Assembly (NCBI GenBank): GCA_963705275.1
Contig: OY970063.1
Coordinates: forward strand, 1,426,001 to 1,490,000
Length of the DNA stretch: 64,000 bases
Direction: 5' to 3'
From: Fen-1135 sp963705275
GTDB taxonomy: Bacteria; Desulfobacterota; Syntrophia; Syntrophales; UBA2185
Shown: piece by piece, positions 8,702 through 18,509 of the stretch
How positions within the stretch are numbered: position 1 is the stretch's first letter
Layout of the letters: the number at the start of each line of letters is the position of its first letter
Translations under genes and position numbers: made by a program
Notes under the pieces: model-generated
Databases searched by the model: none
Seen by the model: the letters and a program-made list of their open reading frames with translations, nothing else
What the model was told of the DNA's origin: nothing

Positions 8702-10239
8702 CGCTTCCTCCCGGATATTTCGATTGAACTACCTTTCGGCGCTGCGTCGGTAATTTTCTGCAGGCTCGAAAGGCCTTCCCTGGCCGTATCGAGGCAGGGC
8801 TGGGGATAGAGGCCGAGCCAGAGAATAACGGCTATCATGACCGCCATGACGGTCATCTCCTTCACTTCCAGATCGGGAATCCGCCAGCCTTCCCGGTTGG
8901 CGCCGAAGAAGGCCCTCTGTACCATCCAGACAGCGTAAACCGTTGACAGGACAAGCCCCAGCGCGGCGAACGCCGCCATGACGGGGCGCACCTCATACGT
9001 GCCCAGAAGGATCAGGAACTCGCCGATGAAATTTCCCATCCCCGGGAGGCCCAGGGAGGCCACGGCAAAGAAGAGCCAAGCCCCGCCCATGCGGGGGGCT
9101 ACGGCCCACAGACCGCCCATGCGCAGCATCTCGCGCGTATGAATCCGCTCTTGAATTGCACCCGCCAGGATAAAGAGGGCCCCTGTGCTGATGCCGTGAC
9201 AGAGCATCTGGATTATAACGCCCTGTAGAGCCTTTTCATTCCAGACGAAGACGCCCAGAAGGACAAAGCCCATGTGGCTGACACTCGTGTAAGCAACGAG
9301 ACGCTTGAGGTCGCTCTGGGCAAATGCCAGAACGGCCCCGTAGAGGATGCCGATGATGCCTAGTGTCATGGCAAGAGGCGCTATTTCCATTGATGCGCCG
9401 GGGAAGAGGGGAACGGCAAACCGCAGGAGGCCGTACCCGCCTGTCTTCAGGAGGAGGCCGGCGAGAATTACACTCCCTGCTGTGGGGGCCTCGGTGTGCG
9501 CATCGGGGAGCCAGGTATGGAAGGGGACGGCCGGGAGCTTAACAAGGAAGGCCGCCAGAAATCCCAGCAGCAGAAAAAGGGCCGTCCCGGATTCCAGGGG
9601 AGTCCCTATGAGTTTGAAATAGTCAAACGTATAAATTCCCGTCTTCCTCCCGTGGATGAAATATACTCCCAGTATGGAGGCCAGCATCAAGAGGCCCGAG
9701 AGCTGGGTGAAGATGAAAAATTTCACGGCGGCATAAATGCGTCTCTCGTGCCCCCAGAGGGCGATTAGAAAATACATGGGAACGAGCATGAGCTCCCAGA
9801 AGAAGTAAAAGAGGAAGAGATCGACGGCAACAAAAACGCCGATGATGCCCGTGAGTGTTGCCATGAGGTTGAAATGGAAAAATCCCACCTGTCCCTCGAT
9901 CTCCGTCCATGATGAAATGACGGCAGCCATCCCCAAGAACAGGGTGAGAAGAACGAGGAGCAGGCTGATGCCGTCCATTGCCAGATGAAAGCTGATCCCC
10001 AGGGACGGGAGCCATGGCCGGCTTATTTCGGCAAGCCATGGGCCGCCGGCAATGCTCACTGCGTGGGGCCATGAGAGCCAGAGGGAGAGGATGAGTACGA
10101 GATCAACAGCGAGTGCAGTGAGAGATATACATCTGGCGATCAGTTGGTTCTTTCTTCTGGCATACGGGCCGCGCTTCACGGCGATCCAGGCCGCAAGGCC
10201 CCCTGCCAGAGGGATGAAGACTATCCAGATAAGAATCAT
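8698..10239 (-). CDS. nuoM: NADH-quinone oxidoreductase subunit M
   Basis: This is an antiporter-like proton-pumping subunit with 513 residues and about 14 helices. Visible family features are the FFWELMLVPMYFLIALWG helix, VKLPAVPFHTWLPDAHTEAP (key Lys and His) and the LKRLVAYTSVSHMGFVLLG helix. The gap to nuoL is 23 bp and the 3' end overlaps nuoN. Confidence 0.97.
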   Translation of the reverse strand: MILIWIVFIPLAGGLAAWIAVKRGPYARRKNQLIARCISLTALAVDLVLILSLWLSWPHAVSIAGGPWLAEISRPWLPSLGISFHLAMDGISLLLVLLTLFLGMAAVISSWTEIEGQVGFFHFNLMATLTGIIGVFVAVDLFLFYFFWELMLVPMYFLIALWGHERRIYAAVKFFIFTQLSGLLMLASILGVYFIHGRKTGIYTFDYFKLIGTPLESGTALFLLLGFLAAFLVKLPAVPFHTWLPDAHTEAPTAGSVILAGLLLKTGGYGLLRFAVPLFPGASMEIAPLAMTLGIIGILYGAVLAFAQSDLKRLVAYTSVSHMGFVLLGVFVWNEKALQGVIIQMLCHGISTGALFILAGAIQERIHTREMLRMGGLWAVAPRMGGAWLFFAVASLGLPGMGNFIGEFLILLGTYEVRPVMAAFAALGLVLSTVYAVWMVQRAFFGANREGWRIPDLEVKEMTVMAVMIAVILWLGLYPQPCLDTAREGLSSLQKITDAAPKGSSIEISGRKR

Positions 10240-10262
10240 TCTACACCGCCCAATTTATCTTG

Positions 10263-12155
10263 TCATAACACCAGGACCAGTCCCACGGCGATTACAGCGC
10301 CGAGGGCCACCCCCAGGGCATACTGCCGGACCATTCCCGACTGCGTTCGGGCCAGAGATAAGGACAAGCTGGAACTTAACCAGGCCGCGCCACGGTAAAT
10401 TATATCCACGAAATCACCCCGGTTCACGCGCGCGGCCCACACGAAGGGCATTACAAAGAGTGCATCATAGAGGACATCAAAACCCCAGCCGGTAAACGCG
10501 AGACGATGAATCAGGGCCCCCGCAGGGTTCCCTGTGAAAGCGGTTGTGAGGCCTGGCCTGCCTATATACAGCCACCAGGCCGCAAGAATACCGGCTGAGG
10601 AAACGAGCGTGGCCGCAATAAAGAGGCATAAATCGCCCGTAAAGGATACGGGGAGCATTCTCGTCTCAGGGAGAGATCGGGACATGAAATCTGAGAATGT
10701 CGTCACGGGTGCAATTACCGCAGGCATCTGCACAAAGCCGCTCATAAGCGAGAGGCCGGCTAAGACAACCAGGGGAATTGAGATCGCCGGACCGGGTCGG
10801 TCTTCCAGAGCGGTCACAGCCTTCCCGAAGAAGACCAGAAAAACGAGGCGGAAGGCATAAAGCCCTGTGAGAAAGGCGCCGATGCTCCCCGCTGCCCAGA
10901 GCCAGAAGCTCCCCCGCTCGGATGTCCAGGCCGCGAAAAGGATCATGTCCTTGCTGTAAAAGCCGGAAGTCACGAGCGGGAGGGCAGCGAGCGAGGCTGC
11001 CCCAACGAGAAATGTCCAGAATGTTGCAGGGAGCTCCCTTCGCAGCCCGCCCATTTTGTAAATGTCATGTTCGCCGCCGAGGCCGGCAATGACGACGCCT
11101 GCTCCGAGAAAGAGTAGGGCCTTGAAAAAGGCGTGGGTCATAAAATGGAAGATCGCTGCCGACCAGGCGCCCACCCCGAGGGCCAGGAACATGTATCCTA
11201 TCTGGCTGATTGTGGAGTAAGCGAGGACCCGCTTGATGTCCCACTGCGTGAGCGCGCTTCCCGCGGCGAGAAGAAGGGTGGCGGCTCCGATGACGGCTAC
11301 GAATCCCTGGACGAGAGGGGCCAATTGGAAGATGACGTGCATTCTTGCGATGAGATAGACCCCGGCCGTTACCATGGTGGCAGCGTGAATGAGAGCGGAG
11401 ACCGGTGTAGGACCAGCCATGGCATCGGGAAGCCACGTTTGGAGTGGAAGCTGGGCAGACTTGCCGACTGCTCCCCCTAGAAGCAATAGGGCCGCCCAGA
11501 ATGCTATGTTGGAGCCCTCGGTCCACTGCCAGGGCGCTGCCCTGAGAATCCCCTGTATGTTCAATGTATCGAGGTGGACGAAAAGGAGCAAGAGACCGAC
11601 GGCGAAAGCCGTGTCGCCGATGCGGGTAACTATGAAGGCCTTATTCGCAGCCTCTATATTAGCAGGGTCATCATACCAGAAGCCGATGAGGAGATAGCTG
11701 CACAGCCCCACCCCTTCCCATCCCAGATAGAGGAGGAGCAGGTTGTCCGACATGACCAGGATCAGCATGGAGCCCACGAAAAGATCCATATAGGCGAAGA
11801 AGCGCCTCATGCCTTCCTCCCGAGCCATGTGTTCCATAGAGTAGAGGAGGATAAGAAATCCGACGATGGCAATAACGAGGACCATGACAACGGACAGGGC
11901 ATCAAGGTAAAGCGAGACGAGCGGCGAAAAGCCGCCGACTGCGAGCCACGTCCAGAGGGTTTGCGCATAGGCATCTCCGGGTGGAGGCGAGACGATAAAA
12001 TTAATCCCCGTGACAGTGGCTGTGATCGCCGCGAGCCCCACGGAACCGGCGCCAATGGCGGACACGCCGCGCCGCGACAGATGGGAACCCGTGAGTATCA
12101 GGATGACGAAACCTGCAAACGGGAAAGCGACAATCAACCAGATAAACTCAAGCAT
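10263..12155 (-). CDS. nuoL: NADH-quinone oxidoreductase subunit L
   Basis: This is the largest antiporter-like subunit, 630 residues, carrying the lateral helix at its C-terminus. The core motifs GWEGVGLCSYLLIGFW and AQLPLQTWLPDAMAGPTPVS are intact, and the Lys-containing helix reads WDIKRVLAYSTISQIGYMF. The ATG has GAGAGGTTGAG upstream, inside the nuoK end. The nuoK stop lies 1 bp before the start codon. Confidence 0.97.
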   Translation of the reverse strand: MLEFIWLIVAFPFAGFVILILTGSHLSRRGVSAIGAGSVGLAAITATVTGINFIVSPPPGDAYAQTLWTWLAVGGFSPLVSLYLDALSVVMVLVIAIVGFLILLYSMEHMAREEGMRRFFAYMDLFVGSMLILVMSDNLLLLYLGWEGVGLCSYLLIGFWYDDPANIEAANKAFIVTRIGDTAFAVGLLLLFVHLDTLNIQGILRAAPWQWTEGSNIAFWAALLLLGGAVGKSAQLPLQTWLPDAMAGPTPVSALIHAATMVTAGVYLIARMHVIFQLAPLVQGFVAVIGAATLLLAAGSALTQWDIKRVLAYSTISQIGYMFLALGVGAWSAAIFHFMTHAFFKALLFLGAGVVIAGLGGEHDIYKMGGLRRELPATFWTFLVGAASLAALPLVTSGFYSKDMILFAAWTSERGSFWLWAAGSIGAFLTGLYAFRLVFLVFFGKAVTALEDRPGPAISIPLVVLAGLSLMSGFVQMPAVIAPVTTFSDFMSRSLPETRMLPVSFTGDLCLFIAATLVSSAGILAAWWLYIGRPGLTTAFTGNPAGALIHRLAFTGWGFDVLYDALFVMPFVWAARVNRGDFVDIIYRGAAWLSSSLSLSLARTQSGMVRQYALGVALGAVIAVGLVLVL

Positions 12156-12156
12156 C

Positions 12157-12465
12157 TCAACCTCTCATCTTGCTGACGCAGTCGACGTCAAGCGTCTTGT
12201 GCCAGGAATACATCCAGAGAATCAGGGCCAGTCCGACTGATACCTCAGCCGCCGCCACGGCCAGGATAAATATGAACATCAGCTGGCCGTCGGGCTGGAG
12301 CCATCTCGATCCGGCTACGATGAAGGCCAGACCCGCGGCATTGAGCATAATCTCGAGCGACAGGAGCATAAAAAGTATATTCCTCCTTATCAGCACGCCG
12401 GTGATGCCGAGCGCGAAGAGAACGGCCGCCACGATGAGTCCATGTTCCATGGGGATTCCGTTCAC
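12157..12465 (-). CDS. nuoK: NADH-quinone oxidoreductase subunit K
   Basis: This small three-helix membrane subunit has 102 residues. Its N- and C-termini resemble E. coli NuoK (HGLIxAAxLFxLG near the start, S-x-MRG at the end). The conserved membrane glutamates are present (LEIMLNAAGLAF and AAAEVSVGLAL). The start is a GTG overlapping the nuoJ stop (GTGA), with AAGGGGG eight bases upstream, which supports this start over the ATG five codons later. Confidence 0.95.
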   Translation of the reverse strand: MNGIPMEHGLIVAAVLFALGITGVLIRRNILFMLLSLEIMLNAAGLAFIVAGSRWLQPDGQLMFIFILAVAAAEVSVGLALILWMYSWHKTLDVDCVSKMRG

Positions 12466-12992
12466 GATACATTCCCCCTTTCCTCCTGATCATCGCGCCG
12501 GCGGCCCAGATGGTAGGCCAGGTGATAGGCGCCGACCAAACCGGCCAGGAGCAGTACTGACGCCATCTCCACACCCAGGATGTAGGGGCCGAAGAGGGCC
12601 ATGCCCGTCTCCCTGGGGCTCACATTCGCCATCGGTGAGATAGCTTCCCCCCCTCTGGTCAGGACCCAGATAAGTTCAAAGAGGAGGATGGTCGTGAGAA
12701 TGGCGGGCCCGATCCATACGGCCGGGGCGAGCCAGTGCTGCTCTCTCCCGACCGACCGGGGACCCGGGTTCAGCATCATCATGACAAAAACAAACAGAAC
12801 CATGATGGCGCCTGCATAGATAATCACTTCCAGGGCGGCCGCAAAAGGCGCCCCCAGAGTTAGAAAGATCACGGCTACAGCCAGGAAGGAAACCACCAGA
12901 TAAAGGAGGGCGTGTATGGCATGTGTTCCCGTTACGACGCGGACCGTCGCCGCGATGGCGATAATAGACGCTATGTAGAAGGCGTATGTCAT
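12462..12992 (-). CDS. nuoJ: NADH-quinone oxidoreductase subunit J
   Basis: This membrane subunit of complex I has 176 residues and five predicted helices. The conserved third helix reads EVIIYAGAIMVLFVFVMMML. It lies between nuoI and nuoK and overlaps nuoK by 4 bp. The C-terminal tail is basic and poorly conserved in the family. Confidence 0.95.
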   Translation of the reverse strand: MTYAFYIASIIAIAATVRVVTGTHAIHALLYLVVSFLAVAVIFLTLGAPFAAALEVIIYAGAIMVLFVFVMMMLNPGPRSVGREQHWLAPAVWIGPAILTTILLFELIWVLTRGGEAISPMANVSPRETGMALFGPYILGVEMASVLLLAGLVGAYHLAYHLGRRRDDQEERGNVS

Positions 12993-13005
12993 AAATTTAT
13001 CTTCC

Positions 13006-13521
13006 TCACGGGAGCAGGCTTTTCACATCCACCGGCGGGACTTCGTCTTCGCCTTCCCCTTCTCTCTTGCCGCCGATCGCGACTCCTGCGACTTTATAAT
13101 AGTCATAGTCCGGGTATTTCCCCGGTCCGCTGATAAGCAGGTCTTCTTTTTCATATACGAGGTTCTGTCTCGCGTATTCCCCCATCTCAAAATCGGATGT
13201 GAGCTGAATGGCATACGTGGGACAGGCCTCCTCGCAAAAACCGCAGAAGATGCAGCGTGAGAAGTTGATCCGGAAAAAAGCCGGATAGCGCCTGCCATGC
13301 TCATCCTCGGCGGCCTGAAGCGCAATGCACGAAACGGGACAGGCCGCGGCACAAAGGTAGCAGGCGACGCACCGCTCGGCGCCTTCCGGGTCACGGGAGA
13401 GAATGATCCTTCCCCGCCACCGGGGCGGGATGGCCGGCATTACCTCCGGATAGAGGACCGTCTCCCGCTTGCGGAAGGCATGCAGAAAGACGAGCCAGAT
13501 ACTTCTTAAGTGCGTCCACAT
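13006..13521 (-). CDS. nuoI: NADH-quinone oxidoreductase subunit I (two 4Fe-4S clusters)
   Basis: This peripheral-arm subunit carries clusters N6a and N6b. Both ferredoxin motifs are complete: CVACYLCAAACP and CIFCGFCEEACP. The C-terminus ends DVKSLLP as in E. coli. The frame can also start at a TTG at 13533 that overlaps the nuoH stop. In that case the GGGAG would touch the start codon, so the ATG at 13521 is preferred, though its spacing (12 bases) is long. Start uncertain by four codons. Confidence 0.95.
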   Translation of the reverse strand: MWTHLRSIWLVFLHAFRKRETVLYPEVMPAIPPRWRGRIILSRDPEGAERCVACYLCAAACPVSCIALQAAEDEHGRRYPAFFRINFSRCIFCGFCEEACPTYAIQLTSDFEMGEYARQNLVYEKEDLLISGPGKYPDYDYYKVAGVAIGGKREGEGEDEVPPVDVKSLLP

Positions 13522-13529
13522 GAGTTCAA

Positions 13530-14480
13530 TCAACTCCCTGCCAGCAAAATCCCACCCGTCACCAGGACATTAACCAGTGCCAGAGGGAGCATCCATTTCC
13601 AGCCCCAGGCCATGAGCTGGTCATACCGGGGTCTTGGAAGGGAAGCCCGAATCAGAATAAAAAATCCGATGAAGAAAAGAGTCTTCATGACAAACCACGC
13701 CAGAGGCGGCAGGTATGGCCCCAGCCAGCCCCCGAAGAAGAGAGTTACGATCATTGCGGAAACAAGCGTGATGCCGAGATATTCGCCCAGAAAGAACATG
13801 CCGAATTTCATCGCCGAATACTCCGTGTGAAATCCCGCCACCAGTTCACTCTCTGCTTCGGGAAGGTCGAAGGGCAGCCTCCGTCCCTCGGCGATCCCAG
13901 CGATGAAAAATATTACGAGGCCAAGGCACTGGGGGATACAGAACCATATATTCTTCTGCGCCTCTACAATTTCCCTGAGATGAAACGATCCGGCCATCAT
14001 GCAAACACCCATGACAGAAAGTCCCATGTAAACCTCATAGCCGAGCATCTGGGCCACGGCCCTGAGCCCCCCGATGAGCGCGTATTTGTTGTCCGACGAC
14101 CAGCCGGCCAGGGCAATGCTGTAAACGCCGAGGGACGACATGGCCAGGAAAAAAAGAACCCCTATGTCGAGGCCGGCGACTTCTATACTGGAAGTAAAGG
14201 GTATGACGGCATAGGCGGAAAGCACGGTCACCACTATGATCCCCGGGGTGATGACGAAAACGGGTCTGTCCGCAAAGGGGGGAATCCAGTCCTCCTTGGT
14301 CAGTATCTTGATCATGTCCGCCAAGACCTGGAAGAGTCCGAATGGGCCTACACGGTTGGGACCATAACGATCCTGCCACAGGGCGAGGAGCCGCCTTTCG
14401 AGCCAGATGTTGAGAGCAGCAATGACAAGAGCTCCTATAAGAACGCCAAATATGATGCCGAGACTCCTCATACCGTTCAC
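13530..14480 (-). CDS. nuoH: NADH-quinone oxidoreductase subunit H
   Basis: This membrane subunit forms much of the quinone-binding chamber. It has 316 residues and about eight helices. Family motifs visible are the ERRLLALWQDRYGPNRVGP loop, AGWSSDNKYALIGGLRAVAQ and the acidic loop PFDLPEAESELVAGFHTEYS. The GTG at 14480 overlaps the nuoG stop. An ATG three codons later has AAAGGA at better spacing and is an alternative start. Confidence 0.96.
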   Translation of the reverse strand: MNGMRSLGIIFGVLIGALVIAALNIWLERRLLALWQDRYGPNRVGPFGLFQVLADMIKILTKEDWIPPFADRPVFVITPGIIVVTVLSAYAVIPFTSSIEVAGLDIGVLFFLAMSSLGVYSIALAGWSSDNKYALIGGLRAVAQMLGYEVYMGLSVMGVCMMAGSFHLREIVEAQKNIWFCIPQCLGLVIFFIAGIAEGRRLPFDLPEAESELVAGFHTEYSAMKFGMFFLGEYLGITLVSAMIVTLFFGGWLGPYLPPLAWFVMKTLFFIGFFILIRASLPRPRYDQLMAWGWKWMLPLALVNVLVTGGILLAGS

Positions 14481-17224
14481 GTCCTTTTTCCCCCCTTGCC
14501 GCCGTCATAAAATAAATATCCGCATGCAGGTAGCTTGATCCCCGAAAGTCCCGGGACGCCGGCGGGCAGTCCCACGACTCCCGGCGGGAGGGACTTGTCA
14601 ATCCGGACGGGCAAGCGAAGCTCGATTCCGGGAAAAGAGATACCGATCCCCTGGCCGTCTTGGAGGTTGCGCTCATGCGCGTCATCCATATTCACTGCCG
14701 CGTAAGGAGCCGGGCACAGCCCGGCGATACCGGGAGCGCGCACACTCAACTCCTCAGAACCGAAGACGTGGTGGATGGGCACCACCAGTACCTCCCCATC
14801 GCCAAGTGCTTTCACAGAGGAAAAGTTCGCTTGAGAATAAGAGGGCTTTTCCCCATCTTTGATATCAAAGAGGCGCACCCCCGGGTCGCCGCCTGCAAGC
14901 GGCCCTCCAACCTCTTTCTGGAATTTGTTGACGGATTGGACAGAGTTCCAAGCAGGCGCCCAGAAACGCGCAATAAGAGCCGGCGGCGGGTTTCCCGCAA
15001 ACCCTTCCATGGAGAAGGCCAGAGGGGAGTCGGGATCGTCAGGAGGCTTTGGCTCATGGACTGTGAGGTGGGCCGACATGGCTGTCCTTCCGCTTGCGCG
15101 GTGCGCTTGTCTTGGGACCTTCTGTCCCGCCACGCGGAATGCTGCGCCGGGAAACCGATCTCCGAGGGTTGTCAAGGCAGATATCTCTTCACCCATGGCT
15201 GCCGTCACATCATCCAGATTCTGCCAAGAGAGTGTACGGGGGTGTCCCGCTACAGCCATGATATCCTGGAGCCAGCGCCAGGTTTCCTGCACATCTCCGG
15301 CCGGATCGAAGGCCTGATAGAATCGTTGGACTCGCCCTTCGCTTGAAACCAGGGTGCCGCTCCCCTCAGCGAAGGTGGCCGCCGGAAAGACGATGTCTGC
15401 CTTCGCTGTTGTGGCGCCTTCCAGATGGTCTATACAAATGATATTCCGTGCCGCAGCCATAAGGCGGTTCACCAATGACCGGTCGGCGCGACGATAAAGA
15501 TCATTTTCCACAATGACGAGCGTGTCCGCTGATTTTTCTTCCAGGGTATCCACCATCTCTTCCAGGGGCATTCCCCCGAAAAGACCGAGGCCCAGGCTGT
15601 TGCATTCCGGTGTGACATAGTAGAGTGAGGCCTTCTTTCCAGCGGCGCAAAGGGCGGATGCAACGTTGGCAGCGGCCTGTATCAAGTCCTCGTCGCCCAA
15701 GGCGGTTCCGGAAATGATCAGGGGACGTTCGGCATCCTGCAAGGCCTGGGCGATTAATTCCGCCCGGGATCGCATATCTTCTGTAAGGCCGGAGACGGCG
15801 GGAGCGTCTTCCTGTAAGGCATGGGCTACCGCGAATGTCAGGTGGGCCAGGGCATCAGGCGTGGCGCGGAATGCGGCAGTGGCCAGGGCATCGAGACGCG
15901 TCGCTGCAGGTGTAATAACGAAGAGGGGTCCACGCTCATCCTGGATGGCCTCCCGGGCAGCGGCATCGTCCCAGTAGGGGATGTGGAGCTTCCGTGCGAT
16001 GGCCAAGGGCTTCTGCCTTACGGAACGATGCAAAGCCAAAGCGAGTCTGGGAGCGGTATTGGATATATCCTCGCCTACGATGAAGACGGCATCGCATCCT
16101 TCCACGTCTTTCAGCGAAGGCACGCGGGCTGGGCTTTTCGCCATGATTTGCAGGATCGTCGCGATGAGCCTGTGATCTTCTATTCCGAGGCCGCTTGAGA
16201 AATTTTCCTGCCCCACAAACCTCAAGAGGGTAAAATTGGCTTCACAGGAGGCCCGGGGGGACCCGATGCCAACGATACCTGATCCCCCTCGTATGAGTCC
16301 TGAGACAGCCTGGAGGCATTTTTCTTTCGTTGCCTCTTCGATTCTCTTTTCACCGGCGGAGCTCTTCTCCCGGTATATAGGTTGACGGATCCGATCCCGG
16401 CTGTTGACAAATTCATATCCATAGCGGCCCCGGTCGCACAGGAAGTAGCCGTTGACCTCGCCGTTATAGCGGTTCTGGATCCTTCTCAAAGAGCCGTAGC
16501 GTTCACCGGCGATGGTGTTGCAGCCCACACCGCAATGGACGCAAACGGAAGGAGCGGTCTGCAGATCCCACTTCCTCGTGTAATGTTTCTTCAAGGTCTT
16601 GTCCGTGAAAACACCGGTAGGGCAGACCTCCACGAGGTTGCCGGTAAATTCACTCTGGAGTACGCCGTCCTCGTGACGGCCGAAATATACGGAGTTGTGC
16701 GCAGCGAAGACATTAAAGTCGCGCCCCCCGGAGTAATCCCGGTAGAAGCGGACGCACCGGTAGCACTGGATGCAGCGGTTCATTTCATGGTTCACGAAGG
16801 GCCCCAGATCCTGATTCATGTAGGTCCTCTTACGGAAGCGAAACCGGCGGTAAACATGCCCTGCCATGACCGTCATATCCTGGAGGTGGCATTCACCCCC
16901 CTCGTCGCATACCGGGCAGTCATGCGGATGATTCGTCATGAGCCACTCTATGTTGCTCGCGCGGAATTCTCTCGCTTCGGGATCATCAATGGACAAACGT
17001 GTTCCCTGGGCCGCGGGTGTCATGCAGGACATCACTACCCTGCCATGCCTGTCTGCTTCGTCCCGGAATACCTTGACGGCGCACTGCCGGCATGCACCCA
17101 CAGAATGCATGGCCGGATGCCAGCAGAAATAGGGGATATCGAAGCCGAGTGACAGGCAGGCTTGCAGAAGATTCTGCCCGTCGCCGACTTCGTAACGTTG
17201 ATTATCGATGAAGATGATGGCCAA
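14477..17224 (-). CDS. nuoG: NADH-quinone oxidoreductase subunit G
   Basis: This large peripheral-arm subunit has 915 residues, close to E. coli NuoG (about 908), and is strongly similar to it along the first 280. A 2Fe-2S domain (FCWHPAMHSVGACRQC) is followed by the His-ligated cluster HDCPVCDEGGECHLQD, two ferredoxin-like clusters (CIQCYRCVR, VEVCPTG) and the extra E. coli-type cluster CVHCGVGC. The C-terminal half is a molybdopterin-oxidoreductase-like fold without catalytic role. The start is a TTG: GGAGG sits five bases upstream and the protein then begins AIIFIDNQ, like E. coli. The upstream GTG at 17242 has no ribosome site. Confidence 0.95.
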   Translation of the reverse strand: MAIIFIDNQRYEVGDGQNLLQACLSLGFDIPYFCWHPAMHSVGACRQCAVKVFRDEADRHGRVVMSCMTPAAQGTRLSIDDPEAREFRASNIEWLMTNHPHDCPVCDEGGECHLQDMTVMAGHVYRRFRFRKRTYMNQDLGPFVNHEMNRCIQCYRCVRFYRDYSGGRDFNVFAAHNSVYFGRHEDGVLQSEFTGNLVEVCPTGVFTDKTLKKHYTRKWDLQTAPSVCVHCGVGCNTIAGERYGSLRRIQNRYNGEVNGYFLCDRGRYGYEFVNSRDRIRQPIYREKSSAGEKRIEEATKEKCLQAVSGLIRGGSGIVGIGSPRASCEANFTLLRFVGQENFSSGLGIEDHRLIATILQIMAKSPARVPSLKDVEGCDAVFIVGEDISNTAPRLALALHRSVRQKPLAIARKLHIPYWDDAAAREAIQDERGPLFVITPAATRLDALATAAFRATPDALAHLTFAVAHALQEDAPAVSGLTEDMRSRAELIAQALQDAERPLIISGTALGDEDLIQAAANVASALCAAGKKASLYYVTPECNSLGLGLFGGMPLEEMVDTLEEKSADTLVIVENDLYRRADRSLVNRLMAAARNIICIDHLEGATTAKADIVFPAATFAEGSGTLVSSEGRVQRFYQAFDPAGDVQETWRWLQDIMAVAGHPRTLSWQNLDDVTAAMGEEISALTTLGDRFPGAAFRVAGQKVPRQAHRASGRTAMSAHLTVHEPKPPDDPDSPLAFSMEGFAGNPPPALIARFWAPAWNSVQSVNKFQKEVGGPLAGGDPGVRLFDIKDGEKPSYSQANFSSVKALGDGEVLVVPIHHVFGSEELSVRAPGIAGLCPAPYAAVNMDDAHERNLQDGQGIGISFPGIELRLPVRIDKSLPPGVVGLPAGVPGLSGIKLPACGYLFYDGGKGGKRT

Positions 17225-17226
17225 TA

Positions 17227-18501
17227 CTACCTCCAGGGACACTTCTTATCTTTGATGTGCCTCTCGAAATCTTCCCGGAAATATTTCAGGGCACTCTGGA
17301 GCGGCTCGACGGCTCCGGGGGCCAACGCGCAGAAGGTATGCCCGGGCCCCAGGAGACGGCAGTGGTCTTCCAGTATATCGAGGTCTTCCTGCCTTCCTTC
17401 TCCCTTCTCAATGGCGTCCAGTATCAGCGCCAGCCAGGGAAGCCCTTCCCGGCATGGGGTGCACCACCCGCAGGACTCGCGGGCAAAAAACTTGATCAGG
17501 TTAAGGACCAGACCTACCGGACATGTCTTATCGTCTAAGATGATCATGGTCCCTGTGCCCAGGCGACTGCCGGACTTCAGACATGTCTCAAAATCCATCT
17601 TCAGTTCCAGGCTGTCTTCGAGAAGAAAGTCTGTCGAGGCCCCGCCGGGCATGATCCCCCGCAGGCGAAACCCTTCCTTCATTCCGCCTCCATGTTCCTC
17701 CAAAATCTCCCTGATGGTAGTTCCCATGGGAAGCTCCCAAGCGCCCGGTTTCCTGACCTGACCGCTTGCTCCGTAAATCTTGGTCCCCCCGTCTTGCGAA
17801 CGGCTGAGCCCCTTGTACCAGTCAGCCCCGTTTGAGATGATATGCGGAATGTTGCAGAGGGTTTCGGCGTTATTCACTACAGCCGGCTTTCCCCACAAGC
17901 CGGAGAGCTGCGGAAATGGAGGCTTCGACCGGGGGATCCCTCTTTTTCCCTCCAAGGCGTTCAAGAGCGCCGTCTCTTCGCCGCATATATAGCGTCCGGC
18001 ACTCGTGTGGAGCCGCATCTCCAGTCTGTATCCCGTGCCGAGGATGTTCCGGCCGAGGTACCCGCGCTCGTGAGCCTCCCTGATGGCATGGGTCAGGCGT
18101 CTCGCCGACTGGAGGTATTCCCACCTGAGGAATATATAGGCGAAGTCAGCCTGGATGGCGTAGGCGCCGATGATGAGCCCCTCGATGAGTTGGTGCGGGT
18201 TCCCTTCCATGAGAAGCCGATCCTTGAAGCTGCCCGGCTCCATCTCGTCCGAGTTAGAGATGATATACTTCGGGCGCGGTGCATCGGCGCCCATGGGGAC
18301 GAAGCTCCACTTCGCCCCGGTGGGAAACCCCGCTCCCCCCCGCCCTCTGAGGTTTGCGGCCTTCACCTCTTCCTGCACCTTTTCGGGGGTCATGTCCCGG
18401 AGCGTTTTACGGAGGGCCTGGTATCCGCCCGTGCGCTCGTATTCATCGATAGCGAGCGGTTGGCCATCCGGTCTGATATCCTGGGTAAGAGGGCGCTCCA
18501 T
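17227..18501 (-). CDS. nuoF: NADH-quinone oxidoreductase subunit F (FMN and NADH site)
   Basis: This subunit binds NADH and FMN and cluster N3. The 424 residues hold the glycine-rich NADH/FMN motif GRGGAGFPTGAKW, the second motif GAGRYICGEETAL seen here as SAGRYICGEETAL, and the cluster motif ESCGWCTPCREG with a later Cys (HTFCAL). Similarity to E. coli NuoF is end to end. Its TAG stop lies inside the ribosome-site spacing of nuoG. Confidence 0.97.
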   Translation of the reverse strand: MERPLTQDIRPDGQPLAIDEYERTGGYQALRKTLRDMTPEKVQEEVKAANLRGRGGAGFPTGAKWSFVPMGADAPRPKYIISNSDEMEPGSFKDRLLMEGNPHQLIEGLIIGAYAIQADFAYIFLRWEYLQSARRLTHAIREAHERGYLGRNILGTGYRLEMRLHTSAGRYICGEETALLNALEGKRGIPRSKPPFPQLSGLWGKPAVVNNAETLCNIPHIISNGADWYKGLSRSQDGGTKIYGASGQVRKPGAWELPMGTTIREILEEHGGGMKEGFRLRGIMPGGASTDFLLEDSLELKMDFETCLKSGSRLGTGTMIILDDKTCPVGLVLNLIKFFARESCGWCTPCREGLPWLALILDAIEKGEGRQEDLDILEDHCRLLGPGHTFCALAPGAVEPLQSALKYFREDFERHIKDKKCPWR

Positions 18502-18509
18502 TTTTTCCT

